Positions 8,966 through 17,968 of a stretch of 54,453 bases of DNA are shown piece by piece. Position 1 is the first letter of the stretch, and the number at the start of each line of letters is the position of its first letter. The notes beneath the pieces were generated by a model that was not told the origin of the DNA, made no database searches, and worked only from the letters and a program-made list of their open reading frames with translations. The position numbers and the translations under genes were made by a program. Origin of the DNA: Streptomyces olivochromogenes (GTDB lineage: Bacteria > Actinomycetota > Actinomycetes > Streptomycetales > Streptomycetaceae); assembly GCF_021538895.1 (NCBI RefSeq), contig NZ_JADDRL010000067.1, forward strand, positions 1 to 54,453, in the 5' to 3' direction.

Positions 8966-8979
8966 GTATCGCTCGATAC
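8966..8979. promoter_or_regulatory. Inverted repeat GTATC-gctc-GATAC upstream of the anti-sigma gene
   Basis: A five-base perfect inverted repeat with four-base centre lies about 55 bases upstream of the prsI start, next to a TACGTACG-rich stretch. It could be a repressor site for a promoter inside the 204-base prsI-arsI gap. No direct evidence of function. Confidence 0.3.
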
Positions 8980-9115
8980 CTGTCACTACGTACGTCGTAC
9001 GCAGGGCGTTCGCCGGTTCCACGACCCCCGTGGCCCAACAGGTCCAGGATGTCTCCTGCCCGGCAGATCCGGCGAAACACCCCCCTGTCCGGCGCGGCCG
9101 CGACACGGCTTCGGG

Positions 9116-9493
9116 TCAGCCGCTTTCTTCGGCCAGGGCCGCCTCGACGGAGTCGTGGACGGTGAAGACCGCCTCCGCCCCTGTGATCTCGAACACCCGG
9201 GCCACCACCGGGAGCATCCCCGCCAGGTGTACCCCGCCCCCGGCGGCCTCCGCCTTCAGGCGGGCACCGAGCAGCACGTTCAGACCGGTGGAGTCACAGA
9301 ACTCCAGCCGCGAGCAGTCCACGACGAGCCGTGAGAAACCCTTCGCCAGCAGGTCGTCGAGTGGCTCACGCAACAGATCGGCGGTGTGGTGATCGAGCTC
9401 ACCCGCCGGCGTCACCACCGCGCTGGAGCCCTCTTCTCGCACCTCCACCAGAAGCCGGCCCGACTGTGCGCTGCCGACCGTCCCGTGGTCCAT
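9116..9493 (-). CDS. arsI: Anti-sigma factor antagonist (STAS domain), probable ArsI
   Basis: STAS protein of 125 aa. I use the inner ATG (9493) preceded by a GGGAGAGAG tract. The conserved phosphorylation site is CDSTGL with Ser at residue 68; in this family the unphosphorylated form captures the anti-sigma kinase and frees the sigma factor. The strand-helix pattern VVTPAGELDHHTADLL ... LVVDCSRLEFCDSTGLNVLL is typical. It is divergent from the sigma gene and upstream of the kinase on the minus strand. Confidence 0.9.
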   Translation of the reverse strand: MDHGTVGSAQSGRLLVEVREEGSSAVVTPAGELDHHTADLLREPLDDLLAKGFSRLVVDCSRLEFCDSTGLNVLLGARLKAEAAGGGVHLAGMLPVVARVFEITGAEAVFTVHDSVEAALAEESG

Positions 9494-9743
9494 GCGTCTC
9501 TCTCCCGAGGTCGTGCCTGCCCTGCTCAACGTTCTCGAACACTACGCCTTCCCTGCGCCGTCCGACACCCGAACAACCGCCCACAATCGGACATATAGCC
9601 ACAGAATGCACTTGCGATGGGGTCCGGAAAGCGGGTAGGGCTAGTAGGGACACGTAACCGACACGGCCGGCTTTGGAGGCGCCGCACACCGCAGTGCACG
9701 TGAACGGCTTCGGCAGCCTTATGCCGAGAACGATGGAGGCACC

Positions 9744-10640
9744 ATGTCAGCCCGGCTCGACGCATCGCATACCCGGACGGCGACGTCGACACCCCCACCG
9801 GAACAACTGGATCCCTTCACGGACCACGCGGATCCCCTCGACGGGCTCCCCGAGATCCCGCCGTACGACGAGGTCGGTCCGGTGGACGCGCGGGCCCTCT
9901 CCAAGACACTGTTCGAGCGGCTGGAGTCCCTCGAAGAGGGCACCCACGAATACGCGTACGTCCGCAACACGCTGGTCGAACTCAACCTCGCGCTGGTCAA
10001 GTTCGCCGCCTCCCGGTTCCGCTCCCGCAGCGAGCCGATGGAGGACATCATCCAGGTCGGCACGATCGGCCTGATCAAGGCGATCGACCGCTTCGAGCTC
10101 TCCCGCGGTGTCGAGTTCCCCACCTTCGCGATGCCGACCATCATCGGTGAGATCAAGCGCTTCTTCCGCGACACCTCGTGGTCGGTACGCGTCCCGCGCC
10201 GACTCCAGGAGCTGCGGCTCGATCTCGCCAAGGCCGGGGACGAGCTCGCCCAGCGGCTGGACCGCGCCCCCACGGTGGCGGAGCTCGCGGAGCACCTGGG
10301 CCTGTCCGGGGACGAGGTCGTCGAGGGCATGGCCGCGTCCAACGCGTACACGGCCTCCTCGCTGGACGCCCAGCCCGACGAGGACGACTCCGAGGGCGCG
10401 CTCGCGGACCGCATCGGCTACGAGGACCACGGGATCGAAGGCATCGAGTACGTCGAGTCCTTGAAGCCGCTGATCGCCGAACTCCCGCACCGGGACCGGA
10501 AGATCCTGTCCCTGCGCTTCGTCGCGGGCATGACCCAGTCGGAGATCGGCGACGAGCTCGGCATCTCGCAGATGCACGTGTCGCGGCTCCTGTCACGGAC
10601 GTTGGTACGACTCCGCCGGGGACTGACCTTGGAGGAATGA
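9744..10640 (+). CDS. sigI: RNA polymerase sigma factor of the SigB/SigF/SigG group, probable SigI
   Basis: Group 3 sigma factor of 298 aa; start ATG with GGAGG four bases before. After a variable N-terminus of about 45 residues come region 2 (VRNTLVELNLALVKFAASRF, then DIIQVGTIGLIKAIDRFELSRG, then PTFAMPTIIGEIKRFFRD), region 3 (about 145-195) and region 4 with a helix-turn-helix (MTQSEIGDELGISQMHVSRLLSR, about 265-287). These are the hallmarks of the partner-switched stress sigma factors. The flanking STAS and kinase genes are its likely regulators; known work on S. coelicolor SigI links it to osmotic stress. Confidence 0.92.
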   Translation: MSARLDASHTRTATSTPPPEQLDPFTDHADPLDGLPEIPPYDEVGPVDARALSKTLFERLESLEEGTHEYAYVRNTLVELNLALVKFAASRFRSRSEPMEDIIQVGTIGLIKAIDRFELSRGVEFPTFAMPTIIGEIKRFFRDTSWSVRVPRRLQELRLDLAKAGDELAQRLDRAPTVAELAEHLGLSGDEVVEGMAASNAYTASSLDAQPDEDDSEGALADRIGYEDHGIEGIEYVESLKPLIAELPHRDRKILSLRFVAGMTQSEIGDELGISQMHVSRLLSRTLVRLRRGLTLEE

Positions 10641-10783
10641 GCCTCCCACCGCACACGGGCCACTCGGGTTACCCATAGAAACACCTTCCCCCAAAGGCCC
10701 CCCTCCACCACTATGGGCACGCCAAACCGGCCGGTACGTCAACGAGGACGCGCCGGCCGCACGGGGTGCAAGGAGGCGCGGAC

Positions 10784-12367
10784 ATGGGCCAGGGCGTCGA
10801 CCCGGCCGACGACGGTGACGTCGACGACACACACGCGGGTACGGACGAGACGCACGCGGACGCTCCGGACGCGCGGCTGACGGGGCTGCTGCGGGCCCGC
10901 ACGGCGACCGCATACCCGGCACTGCGCGAGCTGCGCCGGCGGCACGGCGCCGCCGTCCATGCCTATGCCGGCCTGTGCACGGCGAGCGAGTCGTCGGCAC
11001 GGCAGCTGGCGATGCAGGTCTTCACCACGGCGGCCCGGGAGACGGCACGCGGAGTGGAGCCGCAGGTACCCCTGCGGCACCAACTCCTGCTGCTGACCGC
11101 CCGGCTGGCCGCTTCCTGGGCGCAGGACCAGCGGTCGGCGGGCCTGGACCCGGCCCTCCTGCTGATCCTCAACACGTCCCGGCTCCCCGGGGGCCCGGTC
11201 CCGCCGATGCTGGAGGCGTTCCGTTCGCTTCCCTCCCGTGCCCAGGGCCTGATCTGGTACGGGATCCTGGACGGCGAACCCGATGACACGACGGCCACCT
11301 ACCTCGGCGCGAGCCGCGAGGACGTCCGGTACGGCACGCCGCAGGCGCTCCAGACCCTCGCCCAGGCCTGTCTGAAGTCCCGGCTGGCCGCCTCCGACGA
11401 CCCGCGCTGCGGCGACTTCCGCCGGCTCATCGAGGAGTCGGCCCGTCCGGAGAACGCCCGCTACAGCGCCGACCTGCACGCCCACATGGCGCACTGCCCG
11501 CACTGCACGGCCGCCTACGAGGACCTCACCGCCCTGCGGGACGCGCCGCGGGCGGCACTGGCGGAGGGGCTGCTGCCGTGGGGCGGGGCGGCGTACATCC
11601 GGGGCGCCGCGCCGGACGGCGACCCGCCGGTCGCGAGCGAGCCGCTGGGGCACGGGAGCCGGCCGCCCGGGCGGCGCGTGCTGCTGACCTCGGCGGCCCT
11701 CGGCGTGGCCCTGGCGCCGCTGCTGGTCCTGCTGCTGTCGCCGACGGGTTCGCGGCACCAGAACGAGGCGGCGACGGTGACACCCACCAGCCCGCCGGTG
11801 ACCGTGACGGCGACGGCCACGGTCTCCGCGCCGCCCCCGTCCCCCACCTCCGAGTCCCCGTCTCCGACGAGGACTTCACACCCGCCGGTCACCCCGTCCC
11901 CCACGCCGAAGCGCAAGCCGAAGCCGAAACCCAGCCCGACCCCGACCCCGACGTTCGCGCCACCGGGCAGCGCCTACGCCCAGGTGGTGAACGCCGCCAC
12001 GGGCCGCTGCCTGGACGTCGACGACGGCTGGTTCGACAACGGCACGGACGTCGTCACCGCCACCTGCAACGGCTCACCCACCCAGCGCTGGCGCGTCGAC
12101 TCCGACCGCGGCGTCCTGCAGTCGGCCGCGGATCCCGACTACTGCCTGGACAGCCGCGGCTCCGTCGATCGGGGCGTCGGCATCTGGACGTGCGACTCGG
12201 TGTACGGCCGCAACGGCCAGAACCTCCGGTTCGACGTGGACTCCGACGGAGTGATCCGCCCGGAGATCGCCATCGAGACAGGCCTGACCGCGCACGGCGA
12301 CGACTGGCCGTCCCTGGACCCGTTGAACGGGGGGTCGGCGCAGCGCTGGCACGCGGGGGCCGCCTGA
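10784..12367 (+). CDS. Membrane fusion protein: ECF-sigma-like region, zinc anti-sigma motif, external ricin-type lectin
   Basis: Protein of 527 aa; start ATG with AGGAGG seven bases upstream. Residues about 35-200 have the helical pattern of an ECF sigma factor (a region-2-like segment about 50-85, a region-4-like FRSLPSRAQGLIWYGILDG about 145-165), though probably degenerate. Next is a zinc-binding anti-sigma motif HxxxCxxC (H234, C238, C241). One membrane helix at about 299-320 follows, then a Pro/Ser/Thr/Lys stalk (about 325-395). The last 130 residues form a ricin-B (beta-trefoil) domain with QRW repeats (PTQRWRVD, SAQRWHAG). The lectin is predicted outside the cell. The gene ends base-to-base against hutI. 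Confidence 0.8.
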   Translation: MGQGVDPADDGDVDDTHAGTDETHADAPDARLTGLLRARTATAYPALRELRRRHGAAVHAYAGLCTASESSARQLAMQVFTTAARETARGVEPQVPLRHQLLLLTARLAASWAQDQRSAGLDPALLLILNTSRLPGGPVPPMLEAFRSLPSRAQGLIWYGILDGEPDDTTATYLGASREDVRYGTPQALQTLAQACLKSRLAASDDPRCGDFRRLIEESARPENARYSADLHAHMAHCPHCTAAYEDLTALRDAPRAALAEGLLPWGGAAYIRGAAPDGDPPVASEPLGHGSRPPGRRVLLTSAALGVALAPLLVLLLSPTGSRHQNEAATVTPTSPPVTVTATATVSAPPPSPTSESPSPTRTSHPPVTPSPTPKRKPKPKPSPTPTPTFAPPGSAYAQVVNAATGRCLDVDDGWFDNGTDVVTATCNGSPTQRWRVDSDRGVLQSAADPDYCLDSRGSVDRGVGIWTCDSVYGRNGQNLRFDVDSDGVIRPEIAIETGLTAHGDDWPSLDPLNGGSAQRWHAGAA

Positions 12368-13540
12368 TCAGACCTCGCGCACGCCCGCCCGCCACACTCC
12401 GCCGACCAGGGGAACTCCCGGCCGGTAGGCCAGGTGCACATGGCTCGGCGCGTCGAGCAGGATCAGGTCGGCGCGCGCCCCGGGGGCGAGGCGGCCGATG
12501 TCGTCCCGGCGCAGCGCCGCCGCACCGCCCGCCGTGGCCGACCAGACCGCCTCGTCCGGGGTCATGCCCATGTCCCGTACGGCGAGGGCGACGCAGAACG
12601 GGACCGACGAGGTGAACGAGGAGCCCGGGTTGCAGTCCGTGGACAGGGCGACCGTGACGCCCGCGTCCAGCAGACGGCGGGCGTTCGGCCACTCGGCGCG
12701 GGTGGAGAACTCGGCGCCGGGCAGCAGGGTGGCGACCGTGCGGCCGCTCGCGAGGGCGTCGACGTCGGCGTCGGTCAGGTGGGTGCAGTGGTCGGCGCTG
12801 GCCGCGTCGAGCTCGACGGCCAGCTGGACGCCGGGGCCGTAGGAGAGCTGGTTGGCGTGGACGCGGGGGTGCAGGCCCTTGGCCTTGCCCGCCGTGAGGA
12901 TCGCGCGGGCCTGGTCGCCGTCGAAGGCGCCCTTCTCGCAGAAGACGTCGACCCAGCGGGCGTGCGGGGCGCAGGCGTCGAGCATCTCGCCGGTGACCAG
13001 GGCGACATAGGCGGCGGGGTCGTCGGCGTAGTCCGGCGAGACGATGTGGGCGCCCAGGTAGGTGACCTCGTCCGTGTGCCGGGCGGCGATGCGCAGGGCG
13101 CGGGACTCGTCGGCGACCGTCAGGCCGTACCCGGACTTCGTCTCGAATGTCGTCGTGCCCTGGCGGAGGGCCTCGGCCAGGTAGCGGGTGAGGTTGGCCT
13201 CCAGCTCCTCGTCGGTGGCGGCGCGGGTGGCGGCGACCGTGGTGCGGATGCCGCCCGCGGTGTAGGAGCGGCCCGACATGCGGGCGTTGAACTCCTGCGT
13301 GCGGTCGCCCGCGAAGACCAGGTGGGAGTGGGAGTCGACGAAGCCCGGCAGCACCGCCCGGCCGCCGGCGTCGACGTGATTGTCAGTGGCGGGTGTTTTG
13401 CTGGATTCACCGGTCCACACGACGCGGTCGCCGTCGATGACGACGGCCGCGTCCTGGATCAGACCGAGGGGAGTTCCGTCACCGAGGGAGGGGTCGTTGG
13501 TGACCAGCGTGGCGATGTTGGTGATGGCGGTGCTGCTCAT
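12368..13540 (-). CDS. hutI: Imidazolonepropionase
   Basis: Third step of histidine breakdown: imidazolone-5-propionate to N-formimino-glutamate. 390 aa, full family length; ATG with AGGA upstream. It is an amidohydrolase-superfamily enzyme with metal-binding HSH (FVDSHSHLVFAGDR, about residues 66-80), KSGYGL, a later His (HANQLSYG) and STDCNPG (about 315). It is the last gene of the hut operon, 62 bases after hutF. Its stop codon (TCA on plus) abuts the TGA of the convergent lectin gene with no spacing, leaving no room for a terminator. Confidence 0.95.
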   Translation of the reverse strand: MSSTAITNIATLVTNDPSLGDGTPLGLIQDAAVVIDGDRVVWTGESSKTPATDNHVDAGGRAVLPGFVDSHSHLVFAGDRTQEFNARMSGRSYTAGGIRTTVAATRAATDEELEANLTRYLAEALRQGTTTFETKSGYGLTVADESRALRIAARHTDEVTYLGAHIVSPDYADDPAAYVALVTGEMLDACAPHARWVDVFCEKGAFDGDQARAILTAGKAKGLHPRVHANQLSYGPGVQLAVELDAASADHCTHLTDADVDALASGRTVATLLPGAEFSTRAEWPNARRLLDAGVTVALSTDCNPGSSFTSSVPFCVALAVRDMGMTPDEAVWSATAGGAAALRRDDIGRLAPGARADLILLDAPSHVHLAYRPGVPLVGGVWRAGVREV

Positions 13541-13602
13541 GGCATCGTCCTTGGGGTCCTTGGCGTCCTTGTCGGTGGCCGGTGTGGGTGGGGGGTTCGG
13601 GG

Positions 13603-14964
13603 TCAGCCGCGCAGCGCGTCGACCGCTGCCGCCAGTGCCTGCGGGACGTCGGGGACGAGCGTGTGCGCGCCGTCGCGCACGACGTGCCGCCCTCCCACGA
13701 TCGTGTGCCGTACGTCCGCTGCCGTCCCGGCGAATACGGCGGTCTCGGCGCCGAGCCTGGGCAGTGGCCCGGCGGTCCTGACCGAGTCGAGCGCGATCGT
13801 CGTCAGGTCGGCGAGCGCGCCGGGCTCGATGGTGCCGGCCTCGTCCCAGCCCAGGGCCGCGTGACCGTCGGCCGAGGCCGCGCGCAGCAGTGCCGCGGCG
13901 GTCCAGTGGCCCCGGGTGCGGGTGCGCAGCCGCTCGTTCAGCTCCATCGCGCGGGCCTCTTCGAGCAGGTCGATGACGGCGTGGCTGTCGGAGCCGAGGG
14001 AGAGGGGCGAACCGGCCCGCTGCAGGGCGACGGCGGGGCCGATGCCGTCCGCCAGGTCGCGTTCCGTCGTCGGGCACATACAGGTGCCGGTGCCCGAGCC
14101 GCCGATGAGGGCGATGTCCTCGTCGGTGAGATGGGTGTTGTGCACGCCGGTGGTGCGCGGCCCGAGGACGCCGTGGTCGGCGAGCAGCCGGGTGGGCGTG
14201 CGGCCGTGCGCCCGGAGGCAGGCGTCGTTCTCGGCGGTCTGCTCGGACAGGTGCACATGGAGCGGGGCCCGCCGCTCCTCGGCCCACCGGGCCACCGTCG
14301 CCAACTGGTCCGCGGGCACGGCCCGTACGGAGTGGATCGCCGCCCCGATCCGTGCGTGATCGCGTTCCTTGAGAACTGAACAGCGTTCGGCCCAGGCCTC
14401 CGCGCTGCCGTCGGAGAAACGGAGCTGGTGGGCGTTGGGCGGCTGCCCGAAGCCGGAGGAGAGGTAGGCGGTGTCGAGGAGGGTGATGCGGATGCCGGCC
14501 TCGGCGGCCGCCGCGACGAGCGCCTCGCCCATGGCGTTCGGGTCGTTGTACGGGGTGCCGCCGGGCGCGTGGTGCACGTAGTGGAACTCGCCGACCGAGG
14601 TGACGCCCGCCAGCGCCATCTCGGCGTACACGGCGCGCGCGAGGGCGTGGTAGGTCTCCGGGGTCAGCTGGTCGGCGAAGGAGTACATCACCTCGCGCCA
14701 GGTCCAGAAGGTCCCGGAGCCGACCTGGACGGTGCCGCGCAGCGCCCGGTGGAAGGCGTGGCTGTGGGCGTTGGCGAGCCCGGGCAGGGTCAGTCCGCGC
14801 AGGATCTCGGCGCCCGGGGGCGGGGTGGGCACGTCGGTGCGGACGGCGGTGATCCGGCCGTCCGTGCCCGCGGCGGAGCCGCTGATCGACACAGTGAGGG
14901 CCACGCCCGGCTCGACGTGGGTGTCGAGCCAGGCATGCTCCAGCCAATAGGTCCGTGTGGTCAC
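13603..14964 (-). CDS. hutF: Formimidoylglutamate deiminase
   Basis: Converts N-formimino-glutamate to N-formyl-glutamate and ammonia (the five-step hut route). 453 aa; the GTG start overlaps the upstream stop as GTGA. It is an amidohydrolase-fold protein with metal ligands HSH in ANAHSHAFHRAL, a His in GEFHYVHH, and the Asp of SLGSDSHAVIDL (about residue 315). The length and motifs match HutF rather than HutI. Together with hutU and hutI it shows that this organism uses formylglutamate, not the direct formamide-releasing HutG route. Confidence 0.93.
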   Translation of the reverse strand: MTTRTYWLEHAWLDTHVEPGVALTVSISGSAAGTDGRITAVRTDVPTPPPGAEILRGLTLPGLANAHSHAFHRALRGTVQVGSGTFWTWREVMYSFADQLTPETYHALARAVYAEMALAGVTSVGEFHYVHHAPGGTPYNDPNAMGEALVAAAAEAGIRITLLDTAYLSSGFGQPPNAHQLRFSDGSAEAWAERCSVLKERDHARIGAAIHSVRAVPADQLATVARWAEERRAPLHVHLSEQTAENDACLRAHGRTPTRLLADHGVLGPRTTGVHNTHLTDEDIALIGGSGTGTCMCPTTERDLADGIGPAVALQRAGSPLSLGSDSHAVIDLLEEARAMELNERLRTRTRGHWTAAALLRAASADGHAALGWDEAGTIEPGALADLTTIALDSVRTAGPLPRLGAETAVFAGTAADVRHTIVGGRHVVRDGAHTLVPDVPQALAAAVDALRG

Positions 14965-16178
14965 CTGCAGGCCAGCCCTTCCAGTACGTCGGCGAGCGCG
15001 GTCACCCCGGCCAGGCAGTCGTCCTCGGCGGCGAACTCGGCCGGGGAGTGCGAGACGCCGGTGGGGTTGCGCACGAACAGCATGGCGGTCGGAATGCTGC
15101 CGGAGAGGATTCCGGCGTCGTGTCCGGCGCCGGTACCCAGGACGGGCACCGTCAGCTCCGTGTCCTGGCCGAGGATGCGGGCCAGTTCGTCGCGCAGGGC
15201 GTGGTCGAACTCGACGACGGGCGTGAAGGACTCACGGGCGACGTCGAGGTCGACGCCGTGCGCGGCGGCGTACTCCCGCGCGGCCTTCTCCACCCCCGTG
15301 ACCACGGTGTCCAGGGTCTCCTGGTCGGCGGCGCGGGAGTCGAGCCAGCCGCGCACCAGCGAGGGGATCGCGTTGACGCCGTTCGGCTCGACGGAGATCT
15401 TGCCGAAGGTGGCGACGGCGCCGGCGAGTTCGGCCTCGCGGCGGGCGGCGAGCACGGTCTCGGCGTACGACAGCATCGGGTCGCGCCGGTCCACCAGCCG
15501 GGTCGTGCCGGCGTGGTTGGCCTCGCCCCGGAAGTCGAACCGCCAGCGGCCGTGCGGCCAGATGGCGCTGGCGATGCCGACCCGGTCGCCGGACAGGTCC
15601 AGGGCCCGGCCCTGCTCGACGTGCAGTTCGACGAAGGCGCCGATGCGGGCGAGCCGCTCGGGGTCCGGTCCGATGGCCTCGGGGTCGTACCCGGCGGCCT
15701 CCATCGCCCTGGGCAGGGTGACGCCCTCGCCGTCGGTCAGGCGGTGCGCCTGCTCGACGGTGAGCTGCCCGGCGGTCAGCCGTGAGCCGACGCAGGCGAG
15801 CCCGAACCGGGCGCCCTCCTCGTCGCCGAAGTTGGTGATGGCGAGGGGCTTGGCGAACCGCGCTCCCCTGTCGCGCAGTTCGTCGAGGGCGGCGAAGGAG
15901 GACACGACCCCGAGGGGCCCGTCGAAGGCTCCACCGTCCGGTACGGAGTCGAGGTGCGACCCGGTGACGACGGCGTCCCCCGCGGCGGGGTCACCGAGCC
16001 AGGCCCACTGGTTGCCGTTCCGGTCGACCTCGTAGGTCAGCCCGCGCGCCTCGGCCTGCTCCTTGAACCAGGCACGGCAGTCGGCGTCGGCACCGGTCCA
16101 GGCGTAGCGCCGGTAGCCGCCGGAGGCGGAGCTGCGGCCGACCGGCAGCAGCTCCGCCCACATGCTGTGGAAGGTCAC
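14961..16178 (-). CDS. M20-family amidohydrolase, candidate N-formylglutamate deformylase
   Basis: Zinc peptidase-like amidohydrolase of 405 aa, of the allantoate amidohydrolase / N-carbamoyl-amino-acid hydrolase group. GTG start overlaps the hutU stop (GTGA). Metal ligands are visible: HLDSV (His about 76), DGPLGV (Asp about 88), EEGARFG (about 121-122), ELHVEQG (His about 187) and GVSHSPAEF near the C-terminus. Usual annotation would be allantoate amidohydrolase. Its position, translationally coupled between hutU and hutF and with no hutG in the operon, suggests instead that it releases formate from N-formyl-glutamate. That function is inference. Confidence 0.85.
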   Translation of the reverse strand: MTFHSMWAELLPVGRSSASGGYRRYAWTGADADCRAWFKEQAEARGLTYEVDRNGNQWAWLGDPAAGDAVVTGSHLDSVPDGGAFDGPLGVVSSFAALDELRDRGARFAKPLAITNFGDEEGARFGLACVGSRLTAGQLTVEQAHRLTDGEGVTLPRAMEAAGYDPEAIGPDPERLARIGAFVELHVEQGRALDLSGDRVGIASAIWPHGRWRFDFRGEANHAGTTRLVDRRDPMLSYAETVLAARREAELAGAVATFGKISVEPNGVNAIPSLVRGWLDSRAADQETLDTVVTGVEKAAREYAAAHGVDLDVARESFTPVVEFDHALRDELARILGQDTELTVPVLGTGAGHDAGILSGSIPTAMLFVRNPTGVSHSPAEFAAEDDCLAGVTALADVLEGLACR

Positions 16179-17839
16179 GCGTCGTCACCTTCACGCATCG
16201 GCACGCGCACGCCCCGCTCCTGCGCGACCGACTCCGCGATGTCGTACCCGGCGTCCACGTGCCGGATGACGCCCATGCCCGGGTCGTTGGTGAGGACACG
16301 GCGGATCTTCTCGCCGGCCAGCTTCGTGCCGTCGGCCACCGAGACCTGGCCGGCGTGGATGGAACGGCCCATGCCGACGCCGCCGCCGTGATGGATGGAA
16401 ACCCAGGAGGCGCCGGAGGCCACGTTGACCATGGCGTTGAGCAGCGGCCAGTCGGCGATGGCGTCGGAGCCGTCGAGCATGGCCTCGGTCTCGCGGTACG
16501 GGGAGGCGACGGAGCCGCAGTCGAGGTGGTCGCGGCCGATCGCCAGCGGGGCCGCCAGCTCGCCGGAGGCCACCATGTCGTTGAAGCGCTCGCCGGCCTT
16601 GTCGCGCTCGCCGTAGCCGAGCCAGCAGATACGGGCGGGCAGGCCCTGGAAGTGGACGCGCTCGCCGGCCATCTTGATCCAGCGGTGCAGGGACTCGTTC
16701 TCCGGGAAGAGCTCCAGGATCGCCTTGTCGGTCTTGGCGATGTCCGAGGCCTCGCCGGACAGGGCGGCCCAGCGGAAGGGGCCCTTGCCCTCGCAGAACA
16801 GCGGGCGGATGTAGGCGGGGACGAAGCCGGGGAAGGCGAACGCGCGGTCGTAGCCGGCCAGCTGGGCCTCGCCGCGGATGGAGTTGCCGTAGTCGAAGAC
16901 CTCGGCGCCGGCGTCCATGAAGCCGACCATCGCCTCGACGTGCTTGGCCATCGACTCACGGGCGCGGGTGGTGAAGCCGGCCGGGTCCTTGGCCGCGGCG
17001 GCGGCCATGTCCTCGAACTCCACACCCAGCGGCAGGTACGACAGCGGGTCGTGGGCCGAGGTCTGGTCGGTGACGATGTCGATCGGGGCGCCCTCGGCGA
17101 GCATGCGCGGCAGCAGTTCGGCGGCGTTGCCGAGCAGTCCGATGGAGAGCGGACGGCGGGCGTCGCGGGCCTCGACGGCGAGCTGGAGGGCGTGCTCCAG
17201 GGAGTCGGCCTTCACGTCCAGGTAGCGGTGCTCGATGCGGCGCTCGATGGCCCGCGGGTCGCAGTCGATGCAGATCGCGACGCCGTCGTTCATGGTGACG
17301 GCGAGCGGCTGGGCACCGCCCATGCCGCCGAGGCCGGCGGTCAGGGTGATGGTGCCGGCCAGGGTGCCGTTGAACTTCTTCGCGGCGACGGCGGAGAAGG
17401 TCTCGTAGGTGCCCTGGAGGATGCCCTGGGTGCCGATGTAGATCCAGGACCCGGCGGTCATCTGGCCGTACATGGTCAGGCCGAGGGCCTCCAGACGGCG
17501 GAACTCCTCCCAGTTGGCCCAGTCGCCGACCAGGTTGGAGTTGGCGATCAGGACACGCGGGGCCCACTCGTGGGTCTGCATGACGCCGACCGGGCGGCCG
17601 GACTGGACCAGCATGGTCTCGTCCTGCTTGAGGGTGCGCAGCGTGCGGACCATGGCGTCGAAGGAGCGCCAGTCACGGGCGGCCTTGCCGGTACCGCCGT
17701 AGACGACGAGCTTGTCGGGGTGCTCGGCGACCTCGGGGTCCAGGTTGTTCTGGAGCATCCGAAGGGCGGCCTCCTGCTGCCATCCCAGGGCGCTCAGTTC
17801 CGTACCGCGCGGCGCTCGTACGGGGCGGGGTCCTGACAT
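16175..17839 (-). CDS. hutU: Urocanate hydratase (urocanase)
   Basis: NAD-dependent urocanase, 554 aa, normal length. ATG preceded by AGGAGG. Signature segments are intact: NNLDPEVAEHPDKLVVYGG near the N-terminus, the Rossmann stretch TLTAGLGGMGGAQPLAV, FQGLPARICWLGYGER (family signature with conserved Cys) and DHLDCGSVASPYRETEAM. It is the first gene of a four-gene hut operon in which each of the first two junctions is a GTGA overlap. A perfect palindrome lies 45-71 bases upstream of the start, the likely operator. Canonical hutH is not in this operon. Confidence 0.97.
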   Translation of the reverse strand: MSGPRPVRAPRGTELSALGWQQEAALRMLQNNLDPEVAEHPDKLVVYGGTGKAARDWRSFDAMVRTLRTLKQDETMLVQSGRPVGVMQTHEWAPRVLIANSNLVGDWANWEEFRRLEALGLTMYGQMTAGSWIYIGTQGILQGTYETFSAVAAKKFNGTLAGTITLTAGLGGMGGAQPLAVTMNDGVAICIDCDPRAIERRIEHRYLDVKADSLEHALQLAVEARDARRPLSIGLLGNAAELLPRMLAEGAPIDIVTDQTSAHDPLSYLPLGVEFEDMAAAAAKDPAGFTTRARESMAKHVEAMVGFMDAGAEVFDYGNSIRGEAQLAGYDRAFAFPGFVPAYIRPLFCEGKGPFRWAALSGEASDIAKTDKAILELFPENESLHRWIKMAGERVHFQGLPARICWLGYGERDKAGERFNDMVASGELAAPLAIGRDHLDCGSVASPYRETEAMLDGSDAIADWPLLNAMVNVASGASWVSIHHGGGVGMGRSIHAGQVSVADGTKLAGEKIRRVLTNDPGMGVIRHVDAGYDIAESVAQERGVRVPMREGDDA

Positions 17840-17883
17840 GGTCTGCCTCCTAGCGGATTGCTCCCAGTGGATTTTTACTGCGG

Positions 17884-17910
17884 CTATTCACATCCTCGCG
17901 CTCTGAATAG
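17884..17910. promoter_or_regulatory. hutU operator candidate: CTATTCA-N13-TGAATAG
   Basis: Perfect seven-base inverted repeat with a 13-base spacer in the 129-base gap between hutU (minus) and the decarboxylase gene (plus). The same half-site, in the same orientation relative to the gene, occurs upstream of the HAL-like lyase (GCTATTCAC at 25248-25256). The window's RpiR regulator is the nearest candidate binder. Confidence 0.6.
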
Positions 17911-17968
17911 AACTAGTCAATACATCGGCGCGCCAGCGTGGGCGCGTCGCGAGTGTTTGGCTGGATGC

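Noticed and set aside
9601..9660. SigB-type promoter upstream of sigI (GGGTAG near 9633)
   Set aside because: No convincing -35 (GTTT-like) at the right distance; too weak to list.
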